DNA of 11,923 bases from NCBI GenBank assembly GCA_052387335.1, contig JBQTJH010000112.1:1-11923 (forward strand). The letters are read 5' to 3'. Under the pieces are notes generated by a model. It was given only the letters and a program-made list of their open reading frames with translations. It had not been told where the DNA came from and did no database searches. The position numbers and the translations under genes were made by a program. The stretch's first letter is position 1; the number at the start of each line of letters is the position of its first letter. The stretch comes from Panacagrimonas sp052387335. GTDB lineage: Bacteria > Pseudomonadota > Gammaproteobacteria > Nevskiales > Nevskiaceae. Shown in pieces: positions 1 through 6,043 of the stretch.

Positions 1-868
1 CCTTGTCCACCACCTCGTGGTAACTGGTATTGAGCGCCTTGAGCCGACGCATCAGCGTGCGTGGCGAACAGTGCAGACGCTGCGCCACCGCCTCCAGGCC
101 GGGCGCGAAACCCTCGTGTGGCAGATGCTGCTCCAGGCTGTCGAACAGGATCTGGCGCACCTGGGTCAGGGTGTCACGCTCGTCCGAGGTGCCGCACAAG
201 GTCTTGCAGCGGTTGCAGGCGGCTTCCCACATGGCCGGGTCGTGACCGACGTTGGGCATATCGCGCCAATGCTGCGGGAACACCAGCGCGTTGCGCCCGG
301 CCTCGAACACCACCGGGCACTGGAACCATTGCGCGTAGGCGGCCCGGTGCGCCGGTGCGGCGTGCGCCAGCTCGATGCGCGCCTCGGCAATCGACCCGGG
401 GCGGATGGTGCGCGCGTATTCGTGCATCACCAGCATCGGTACTTCCACCAGCATGCTTTCGACCGCGCCGGCATCGATCAGGCTGGAGACCTCGGCAACG
501 AAGCTCGTGTGCTCGCGATAGCCCTGCCAGTGCAGATACGGCACACGGCTGGGGATGTATTTGAGGAACACGTCGAAGCCCTCACCCAAGGTCGGCGCGC
601 AGAGCCAGGCCATGCTGACCGGCCCGTGAAAGTGCTCACCCATGCGCTGGCCCCAGCGCAGATACCAGTCCGGCGTCTGCACCAGTGCCTGCGCGTTCCG
701 CAGCATGCGCAGGTGCTGATAGACGGTGATGGGCTTGCCGTAGTGCTCGATCTCGTCGGCGCCGATGCCGGTCCCCACCACCAGCGCGGTGCGCGAACCC
801 ACTTCCTGCGCCAACTGCTTGACGTAGGTGTTGGGCATCAGCAGGCGTTCGATATCGAGTCCACGCAT
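1..868 (-). CDS. AraC-family transcriptional regulator with AraC-type ligand-binding domain (C terminus cut by window edge)
   Basis: The minus strand is open from ATG 868 to the left edge, giving 289 visible residues. Residues ~10-200 match the ligand-binding domain typical of OruR/ArgR-like AraC proteins (recognised by eye, Pfam PF12625 type). The opening MPNTYVKQL (11-19) and the segment WFQCPVVFEAGRNALVFP (181-198) are characteristic of that domain. Residues ~253-289 (GLEAVAQRLHCSPRTLMRRL) are the first helix-turn-helix of the AraC DNA-binding domain. The second helix-turn-helix lies beyond the edge. An in-frame GTG at 895 would add nine residues, with a TGA further upstream; neither start has a strong ribosome binding site, so ATG 868 is chosen tentatively. 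The gene is divergent from the oxidoreductase at 1008, which suggests that it controls that gene and perhaps itself; this is inference. A cysteine cluster CNRCKTLC at 218-225 is unusual. Effector unknown. Confidence 0.88.
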   Translation of the reverse strand, partial: MRGLDIERLLMPNTYVKQLAQEVGSRTALVVGTGIGADEIEHYGKPITVYQHLRMLRNAQALVQTPDWYLRWGQRMGEHFHGPVSMAWLCAPTLGEGFDVFLKYIPSRVPYLHWQGYREHTSFVAEVSSLIDAGAVESMLVEVPMLVMHEYARTIRPGSIAEARIELAHAAPAHRAAYAQWFQCPVVFEAGRNALVFPQHWRDMPNVGHDPAMWEAACNRCKTLCGTSDERDTLTQVRQILFDSLEQHLPHEGFAPGLEAVAQRLHCSPRTLMRRLKALNTSYHEVVDK

Positions 869-910
869 AACCGTTGTTTCGATCAGGTTCGTCACCCCGG
901 GACAACAACC

Positions 911-980
911 CTGTCACCCGCTGCGAATGGCTGTCAATCGAGCATGACCTAAGCTGCAAAGGCTCAAGCTTGGCCTGTCA
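911..980. promoter_or_regulatory. Candidate operator region: three CTGTCA direct repeats between divergent genes
   Basis: In the 139-base divergent spacer the hexamer CTGTCA occurs at 911-916, 931-936 and 975-980, all on the plus strand. The first two are exactly 20 bases apart, about two helical turns, a spacing compatible with AraC-type activators that bind directly repeated sites. I see no convincing -35/-10 pair. Binding by the adjacent AraC protein is inferred from position only. Confidence 0.3.
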
Positions 981-1007
981 CGCCCCATTCGAACAAAGGA
1001 GAACCCC

Positions 1008-2132
1008 ATGAGCAGCAAGAAGCCCGTCGTGATCTACGGCGGCACCGGCTACACCGGCCGTCTCGTCGCGGAGTACTGCCGCGAGTACAACATTCCCTTC
1101 ATCGCCGCCGGCCGCAACGGTGCCAGCATCAAGGACGTGCTCAGCAAGGTGCCGGGCATTGAGACGGCGAGCTACGACATCGTCGAGGTCAAGGAACACA
1201 CGGTGGCTTCGCTGCGCGAGCTGGTGAAAGGCAGCAAGGTCATGCTCAACATGGTCGGGCCGTTCGCCAAGCTCGGCGGCGAAGCGGTCGAAGCCTGCCA
1301 CGCCGAAGGTGTGCATTACACCGACACCAACGGCGAGCAGAACTGGATGATCGAGTGCGACGAGAAGTGGGGCGCCAAGTTCGCCGAGAAGAAGCTGTGC
1401 CTGGCCCCCGGCATCGCGCAGATGTACACCACGGGTGAGATCGCGGCGCAGATCGCGCTGGAAACACCGGGCCTGCACACGCTGGACATGCTGGTGCTGT
1501 GGAAGGGCTTCCCGACCTACGCCTCGGTGCAGACCATCTTCAGCATCCTCACCGCCGACTTCTTCTACCTGGAGAACAACCAGTACGTGAAGTGGCCGGA
1601 CGGTGCCAAGGCCGACGCGGTGATCCCGGGCCAGCACACCACCGCGCTGGTCCTGCCCTGGGGCGGCACCGCGTCGCCGGTGTGGTTCAAGAACGATCCG
1701 AGAGTGGCCAACTGCAAGGTCATGGGCGGCGTGTTCGCGCGCGAGGTCATGGACAACGTGGTGGCGATGAACGCGATGATCGACACCAACATCAAGCCGC
1801 TGCCCAAGGATCAGCAGCAGGCCGAGCTATCGAAGATGGCGGCCAGCGTGCAGGCCGGCATGCCACCGCGCGAGAACACGCGCACCAACATCTCGGTGGA
1901 CTCGGTGTGGGCAAGCGGCCCGCTGGCGCGCAAGCACGTCGTGATCTACGGCAACCAGAACTACACGCAGACCGGGCTGCTGCAGGCCTACTTCGCGTAT
2001 CACCTGCTGCAGGCGGAGCCGAAGAAATACGGCTTCGCCTCGGGCTGCCAGGCGCTGGGGCATCGCGAGCTGCTGGGCGTGCTGCAGAGCTTCGGCCTGG
2101 TGCAGCCGCCGGTGGTCACGCTGTACAACTGA
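1008..2132 (+). CDS. Saccharopine dehydrogenase-like NAD(P)-binding oxidoreductase
   Basis: This 374-residue protein starts at ATG 1008, with AAGGAG (996-1001) six bases upstream. Residues 7-18 (VVIYGGTGYTGR) form the glycine-rich dinucleotide-binding turn of the Sacchrp_dh_NADP superfamily. AGR at 34-36 follows the second beta strand, where such residues often contact the NADP 2'-phosphate. NMVGPFAKLGGEAVEAC, followed by GVHYTDTNGE, is the signature shared with trans-acting enoyl reductases and saccharopine reductase-like proteins. The C-terminal two thirds do not resemble true lysine-pathway saccharopine dehydrogenase, so the substrate is unknown and a lysine role should not be assumed. No signal peptide or membrane segment is seen, so it is probably cytosolic. 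It is monocistronic: an AraC-type regulator is divergent upstream and a strong terminator lies 20 bases after the TGA. Similar proteins are often annotated 'saccharopine dehydrogenase family' (possibly DUF5938; recalled, not checked). Confidence 0.85.
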   Translation: MSSKKPVVIYGGTGYTGRLVAEYCREYNIPFIAAGRNGASIKDVLSKVPGIETASYDIVEVKEHTVASLRELVKGSKVMLNMVGPFAKLGGEAVEACHAEGVHYTDTNGEQNWMIECDEKWGAKFAEKKLCLAPGIAQMYTTGEIAAQIALETPGLHTLDMLVLWKGFPTYASVQTIFSILTADFFYLENNQYVKWPDGAKADAVIPGQHTTALVLPWGGTASPVWFKNDPRVANCKVMGGVFAREVMDNVVAMNAMIDTNIKPLPKDQQQAELSKMAASVQAGMPPRENTRTNISVDSVWASGPLARKHVVIYGNQNYTQTGLLQAYFAYHLLQAEPKKYGFASGCQALGHRELLGVLQSFGLVQPPVVTLYN

Positions 2133-2151
2133 GCGAACAGGTCCGCCGACG

Positions 2152-2183
2152 AGCCCGGCGCCGTGATCGGCGCCGGGCTTTTT
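2152..2183 (+). terminator. Rho-independent terminator of the oxidoreductase gene
   Basis: A perfect 12-bp GC-rich stem (2152-2163 pairing with 2168-2179) has a TGAT loop and runs into five T (2179-2183). It lies 20 bases after the stop at 2132 and 13 bases before the end of the convergent lipoprotein gene. There is no T run in the minus direction, so it looks one-directional. Confidence 0.92.
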
Positions 2184-2195
2184 GTTGCGCGCTGC

Positions 2196-2873
2196 TCAGA
2201 ATGCGCCGAGTTCGGCGCGCAGCATCTGCTGCGCGGGCAGGTTACGCCGCGGTGATCGATCACTGTCGACACGAATCTCGACCTGACCGTCGTGCGACAG
2301 GGTGTACTGCGTCTCGCGCTCGGTGCCGTGCATGAACAGCATCGGCACCACGCCCGTGAGAATGGGCAGCACAAACGAGCCGGACACCACGCGCTCACGC
2401 TGCTGGCCCACCGCCTGCGGCGCCGAGTGCACCAGCAGATAGCGCTCGGCCGATGCGGCATCGCCCAGATACAGATCCAGCTGTAGCTGATCGCCGCGCA
2501 TGCTGAAGCGATCACATTCCCACTGGCGCAACACCTGGCCTTGTTCGTCGAGCAGCGCCACCACCGGCGCAAACAGGCTACGGCCCTGAATCAGGCTGGA
2601 TACGATCAAGCGTGTTTCGCCACCCTGTGGCGGAAGACGGAACAAGGCGTAACGCAGCAGCACGCCATCCGCGTTTACACGGCAGGCGCTGTGTGTGTCG
2701 AAGCGCTGCTGCTGCAGCAGGCTGTCGTCTGCGTCCAGCGAGCGCGCCGCCGCGAGATTCCAGTGCGTGTCGCAGTCCGGCGCGGCCAGGTGCGTCTCCG
2801 GCCCCGCGCCGCGGCTGGCACAACCGCCCAGGCTCAGTGCCAGCAGCAGCAACAGGATGGAATGGCGAACCAT
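2196..2873 (-). CDS. Lipoprotein of unknown function, second gene of a lipoprotein pair
   Basis: A 225-residue protein from ATG 2873. The N terminus is a classic lipoprotein signal: MVRH, a run of leucines, then the lipobox LSLGGC with the acylated Cys at residue 18. The rest is soluble and predicted to be periplasmic, attached to a membrane. A central segment (LIVSSLIQGRSLFAPVVALL) followed by RYLLVHSAP faintly recalls the MalM family of periplasmic proteins, but the similarity is too weak for naming. The frame is also open from a TTG at 2885 that overlaps the upstream TGA; the ATG is preferred because it gives a standard signal peptide and TTG has no ribosome binding site. Only eight bases separate it from the preceding lipoprotein gene, so the two are surely cotranscribed. 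It converges on the oxidoreductase gene and has no terminator of its own with a T run. Confidence 0.8.
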   Translation of the reverse strand: MVRHSILLLLLALSLGGCASRGAGPETHLAAPDCDTHWNLAAARSLDADDSLLQQQRFDTHSACRVNADGVLLRYALFRLPPQGGETRLIVSSLIQGRSLFAPVVALLDEQGQVLRQWECDRFSMRGDQLQLDLYLGDAASAERYLLVHSAPQAVGQQRERVVSGSFVLPILTGVVPMLFMHGTERETQYTLSHDGQVEIRVDSDRSPRRNLPAQQMLRAELGAF

Positions 2874-2881
2874 CACGGCGC

Positions 2882-3604
2882 TCAACGCAGCTGCCGCACG
2901 AGTTCATCGCTGGTGGCGCGCATCGCCACCTGTAGACCTTGCAGCGCTTTCTGCGGCTGCGCCATGAGCTGATCGAAGGCGGCGAATTCATATCCTGCGG
3001 CCGGCGTCAGCGTGATGGCGCCGTCGCCGTTGCCAAACGCGTTGTAGGCAATCCGATCCTGATACAGCACCTGATGATCGCGGGCGCTGACCAGCCGCAC
3101 ATACAGATACACGGTCGGTCGATACGGCGTGCCGCCACCGGCTGCGGTGTAGCCGACCAGATCGGCGTAGAGATCTAGATAGGCGTCGACCGTGCCGTTG
3201 GATGTCGGATATCGATCCAGGAACGCGTATTCGTTACGCGGGCGCGCGACGCTGATCGGCTCAACCAAATACCCGCTCTGGGCAAGAGCTTGCTCGATCT
3301 GGCGGACGAAGTCGCGGCGACAGTACAAACCCTGCTCATGCATGGCGCGGGTGAAATCACCGGTCTTGCCGCCCATGTCGCCCTCAGCCAGCAGCATGCC
3401 GACCAACCCCAGACTCTGACCCGGATGAATCACCATGCGCACCGCCAGACGATCCGGCACAGCCGGCGTGAGCAGACCAATGCGCTGTACCTGCTGGCGA
3501 TCCGCAGGCTTGTAGGGCTTGTGCTTGACGCTGCTGCAGGCGCCCAGGCTCAACATCAACAGCGTTACCGCCAGGACTCGTCCGAGATTCACGCCCGCCC
3601 CCAT
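2882..3604 (-). CDS. Lipoprotein of unknown function, first gene of a lipoprotein pair
   Basis: A 240-residue protein from ATG 3604, with signal peptide and lipobox LSLGAC (acylated Cys 23) followed by SS. The mature part begins with a Lys-rich stretch and then IGLLTPAVPDRLAV. A later block, VDAYLDLYADLVGYTAAGGG then PYRPTVYLYVRLVSARD, reads as alternating beta strands with a Gly-rich turn. I do not recognise the family. The frame is open upstream to a GTG at 3673, but that start would put about 23 extra residues before the signal sequence, so ATG 3604 is chosen; its ribosome binding site is poor, and GTG at residue 5, preceded by G-rich sequence, is an alternative. It leads a two-gene operon with the lipoprotein at 2196-2873. 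Placement next to the chemotaxis operon may be accidental, since 256 bases separate it from cheW. Confidence 0.8.
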   Translation of the reverse strand: MGAGVNLGRVLAVTLLMLSLGACSSVKHKPYKPADRQQVQRIGLLTPAVPDRLAVRMVIHPGQSLGLVGMLLAEGDMGGKTGDFTRAMHEQGLYCRRDFVRQIEQALAQSGYLVEPISVARPRNEYAFLDRYPTSNGTVDAYLDLYADLVGYTAAGGGTPYRPTVYLYVRLVSARDHQVLYQDRIAYNAFGNGDGAITLTPAAGYEFAAFDQLMAQPQKALQGLQVAMRATSDELVRQLR

Positions 3605-3860
3605 TACGAACGTCGATGCGTTCGCCAAAGCTTGATGTGGAGTTGGAGCCTGATCTTGGTATGCGGGGCACACCGTTCAGGCTCTGGTGCGCAGATTGCA
3701 GTGAGTCATTGCATGCCGACATACGGCGACCGATGACCGGCGTACTCCGGCCGCTTCGACGGGAAATTGACTGTGCGCGTCGGTTCATTGGCACGCAGCG
3801 AGCCTGGACTTCAGGGCCGGCAGAACTCCGCCTCTCGCCGCAAGAACGCGGCGCGGCGTG
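3605..3860. other. Intergenic spacer between cheW and the lipoprotein operon
   Basis: The spacer must hold the promoter of the lipoprotein pair and the end of the chemotaxis transcript, both read on the minus strand. I find no convincing -35/-10 pair, sigma-28 or sigma-54 site. Just after the cheW stop there is a 6-bp hairpin (3836-3841 with 3848-3853) without a T tract, so not a standard terminator. No credible small gene is seen. Confidence 0.5.
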
Positions 3861-4346
3861 CTAGGACTTCAGCAGCACCGGCACATCGAGCAAGGTCATC
3901 ATCTCGCCAGCGCGCACCACCAGCCCGGCGACGGCGTGACAGGGCGTATTGCCGGTGCGCGGCGCAGGCTTGATCGCGGCATCGGCGATCTGTCGCACAT
4001 GGGTAACGCAATCCACTCGCGCGGCCAGGGTTTCGCTGGCACCGTCAAACACGATCAGCGGGCCGGTGCTGTCCGCCGAGCTGCTCAATCCCAGGCGCAG
4101 GCGCAGGTCGATGACGGTGACGATCTGCCCGCGCAGATTGATCACGCCCAGCACCTCGCTGGGCGTGCCCGGCACCGGCTCGATTTCGGCAGTAGACAAG
4201 ACCTCCTGCACCGCCAGGATCGGCACGCCGTAGAGCTGGCCGGAGAGTTCAAAGCCAATCCAGCGACGCACGGCATCGCCGTTGCGGCAGACATCGCCTT
4301 CGCGTGCGCTGGTGATGGGGCTGCTGTGTTCGGTCTGGATGATCAT
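3861..4346 (-). CDS. cheW: CheW-like chemotaxis coupling protein
   Basis: A 161-residue cytoplasmic adaptor that links the CheA P5 domain to methyl-accepting receptors in the chemosensory array. Residues ~27-160 form one CheW domain: RWIGFELSGQLYGVPILAVQ, EVL, PGTPSEVLGVINLRG (NLRG at 70-73), then VIDLRLRLG and the closing MTLLDVPVLLKS. Start ATG 4346 overlaps the motB-type TGA as ATGA, giving tight translational coupling and excluding the longer open frame upstream. The ~26-residue N-terminal extension is polar and probably disordered. Pseudomonas clusters often have parC, parP and a second cheW near here; none is seen, and cheW follows the stator gene directly. It is the last gene of the operon. 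Identity as a CheW-domain protein is secure; whether it is the main CheW of the cell is not known from this window. Confidence 0.93.
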   Translation of the reverse strand: MIIQTEHSSPITSAREGDVCRNGDAVRRWIGFELSGQLYGVPILAVQEVLSTAEIEPVPGTPSEVLGVINLRGQIVTVIDLRLRLGLSSSADSTGPLIVFDGASETLAARVDCVTHVRQIADAAIKPAPRTGNTPCHAVAGLVVRAGEMMTLLDVPVLLKS

Positions 4347-5290
4347 GGCCTGGCGTGTTCCGAGTAGGACGAGCCTGCAGCAAGCTCTGCGCCTGCGGTT
4401 GGCGCTGAGATGGCCGGCGCATCGCTGGCCGCTGTCGGAAATTCCGGCAAGTCCGGCGCGGCGGGATTGGCCAGCACCACGATCACCACGCGACGATTGC
4501 GATTGCGCGCCTTGGCATCGGTGTTTTCGACCACCGGGTGATATTCCGCCAGACCCAGCACCGCCATGCGCTGCGGCGCGATGCCGCCGGCCATGAAGCG
4601 ATGCACCACGCTGGCCGCGCGTGCGCTGGACAACTCCCAGTTGGACGGAAACTCGCGCGTCGTGATGGGAATGTCGTCGGTATGCCCTTCGATGCGCAGG
4701 CGATTGTCGAATTCGAGCAGGGCCTGGGCCAGACGGTCCAGCACTTCGCCGGCCGCGCTTGCGAGCTGCGCCTGGCCGCTGGCAAACAGAATGTCGGTCT
4801 GGATTTCCACCTCCAGCCACTGCTCGTTGCGGCGCACCACCACCAGCTTCTGCGCGATCAGATCACCCAGCGCTTCGTGTACCTTGTCGGCCATCTTTTC
4901 CAGTTGCACTTTTTCGCGCGCGGCGACCTGGGCATCGTGCTCGTTCTGCGCCGCGACCTTGGCCGGAGACGGCCCGACGATGGTCGGCTTTCGCACGGAA
5001 ATTCTGGCGCCCATCACGCCCTGATGCGGCGGCGCACTTTGCAGCATGCGCGGACGTAATTCCCTGGGCGCACTGCTGCTGGGACCGATCTGGATCGGCG
5101 CCGGTGAGCGCGGCTTGCCACCGAACGCGGCGTTGAGCGAGTCGGCCGCTACGCGGAACTTGCCCTCGTTGATCGCCGACATCGAGTACATCACGACGAA
5201 TAAGGCCAGCAGCAAAGTCACCAGATCGCCGTAGGGGATGGCCCAGGCTTCGTGGTTGAGGTGATCTTCGTGCTTGTGCTTCTTGGCCAT
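4343..5290 (-). CDS. motD: MotB-type flagellar stator protein (MotD of Pseudomonas)
   Basis: A 315-residue inner-membrane protein that pairs with the MotA-type protein encoded just upstream. It anchors the stator to peptidoglycan and carries the ion-binding Asp. The N terminus is basic and His-rich. One membrane helix (~18-38) contains PYGDLVTLLLALFVVMYSMS with Asp22 in the position of E. coli MotB Asp32. A long linker rich in Pro and Ser follows. The OmpA-like peptidoglycan-binding domain spans ~165-275: LFASGQAQL, IEGHTDDIPI, NWELSSARA and NRNRRVVIVV. The last ~35 residues are an Ala/Pro-rich tail beyond that domain. It starts nine bases after the motA stop, and its own stop overlaps the cheW start. 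motD is the Pseudomonas name for this chemotaxis-linked second stator set; without the rest of the genome it could be the only motB. Confidence 0.93.
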   Translation of the reverse strand: MAKKHKHEDHLNHEAWAIPYGDLVTLLLALFVVMYSMSAINEGKFRVAADSLNAAFGGKPRSPAPIQIGPSSSAPRELRPRMLQSAPPHQGVMGARISVRKPTIVGPSPAKVAAQNEHDAQVAAREKVQLEKMADKVHEALGDLIAQKLVVVRRNEQWLEVEIQTDILFASGQAQLASAAGEVLDRLAQALLEFDNRLRIEGHTDDIPITTREFPSNWELSSARAASVVHRFMAGGIAPQRMAVLGLAEYHPVVENTDAKARNRNRRVVIVVLANPAAPDLPEFPTAASDAPAISAPTAGAELAAGSSYSEHARP

Positions 5291-5299
5291 GTATGACTT

Positions 5300-6043
5300 C
5301 TAGTGATGCAGGAAGCCGCCGAGCTTGGTCTCGATCACACGCGGGTTCTCACCCTGCGAGATCGCGATCAGACCTTCGATGATCATTTCGCGCACGCGCG
5401 TCTGATCGCCGATTACCGCCTTGAGCTTGGACGCCATCGGCAGGAAGAACAGGTTGGCCGACGCAATGCCGTAGATGGTGGCGATGAACGCCGCCGAAAT
5501 ACCCGCACCCAGCGCAGACGGATCGGCCAGGTTCTTCATCACCGCCATCAGGCCCATGACCGCGCCAATGATGCCGAGCGTGGGCGCATAGATGCCCATG
5601 CCTTCCCAGACCTTGGCGCCGGCCAGGTCGAAATGCTCCTTGGCCTGCATCTCGGTTTCCAGCGTGTTGCGGATGGTCTCCGGCTCGGCGCCGTCTACCA
5701 GCATCTGCAAACCCTTCTTGATGAAGCCGTCGCTCTCGGTGGCGATGCTGCCTTCCAGCGCCAGCAAGCCCTGCTTGCGCGCCGCATTGCTCCACTCGAC
5801 GATGCGCGAAATCAGACCGTGGCCGTCCAGCACCGGCGGCTTGAAGATCCACTTGGCCATCTTCATGCCGTGCTTGAACGTCGCCATCGGCGTCTGCACG
5901 GTGATGGACCCGAGCGTGCCGACGATCACGATGACGAAGGCCGCCGGCCCCCACAGCGCGGCGACGCCGCTGCCCTTGAGGATGGAGCCACCGATCAGCG
6001 CGATCAGCGCCAGGAAGAACCCAATGATGCTGAGAATATCCAT
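5300..6043 (-). CDS. motC: MotA-type flagellar stator protein (MotC of Pseudomonas)
   Basis: A 247-residue membrane protein, the usual length for MotC/PomA. It forms the ion channel with the MotB-type partner and pushes on the rotor. Four membrane segments are visible at about 2-21, 31-50, 149-170 and 180-201. The cytoplasmic loop between segments 2 and 3 has the conserved charges Arg89 and Glu97 (AARKQGLLALEGSI), which in E. coli MotA contact FliG. Conserved prolines occur at 154 (YAPTLGIIG) and 175 (ADPSALG). Start ATG 6043 shares one base with the cheA stop (TGATG), so translation is coupled to cheA. In Pseudomonas cheB lies between these two genes; here nothing does. The coupling ion (H+ or Na+) cannot be decided reliably from sequence. 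Confidence 0.93.
   Translation of the reverse strand: MDILSIIGFFLALIALIGGSILKGSGVAALWGPAAFVIVIVGTLGSITVQTPMATFKHGMKMAKWIFKPPVLDGHGLISRIVEWSNAARKQGLLALEGSIATESDGFIKKGLQMLVDGAEPETIRNTLETEMQAKEHFDLAGAKVWEGMGIYAPTLGIIGAVMGLMAVMKNLADPSALGAGISAAFIATIYGIASANLFFLPMASKLKAVIGDQTRVREMIIEGLIAISQGENPRVIETKLGGFLHH

Noticed and set aside
17..952. 311-residue open frame on the plus strand
   Set aside because: It is antisense to the AraC-type gene, whose minus-strand translation shows clear family motifs. The plus translation is His/Arg/Gln-rich nonsense typical of GC-rich shadows.
1499..2335. 278-residue plus-strand frame overlapping the oxidoreductase end
   Set aside because: Arg/Ala-rich shadow in another frame. 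It would also read through the strong terminator.
3384..3794. 136-residue minus-strand frame in the cheW-lipoprotein spacer
   Set aside because: Low-complexity Arg/Ser/Gly composition, half of it inside the lipoprotein gene in another frame, no ribosome binding site.
3836..3853. Hairpin just after cheW as operon terminator
   Set aside because: Only a 6-bp stem and no T tract on the minus strand, so it does not meet the pattern of an intrinsic terminator.
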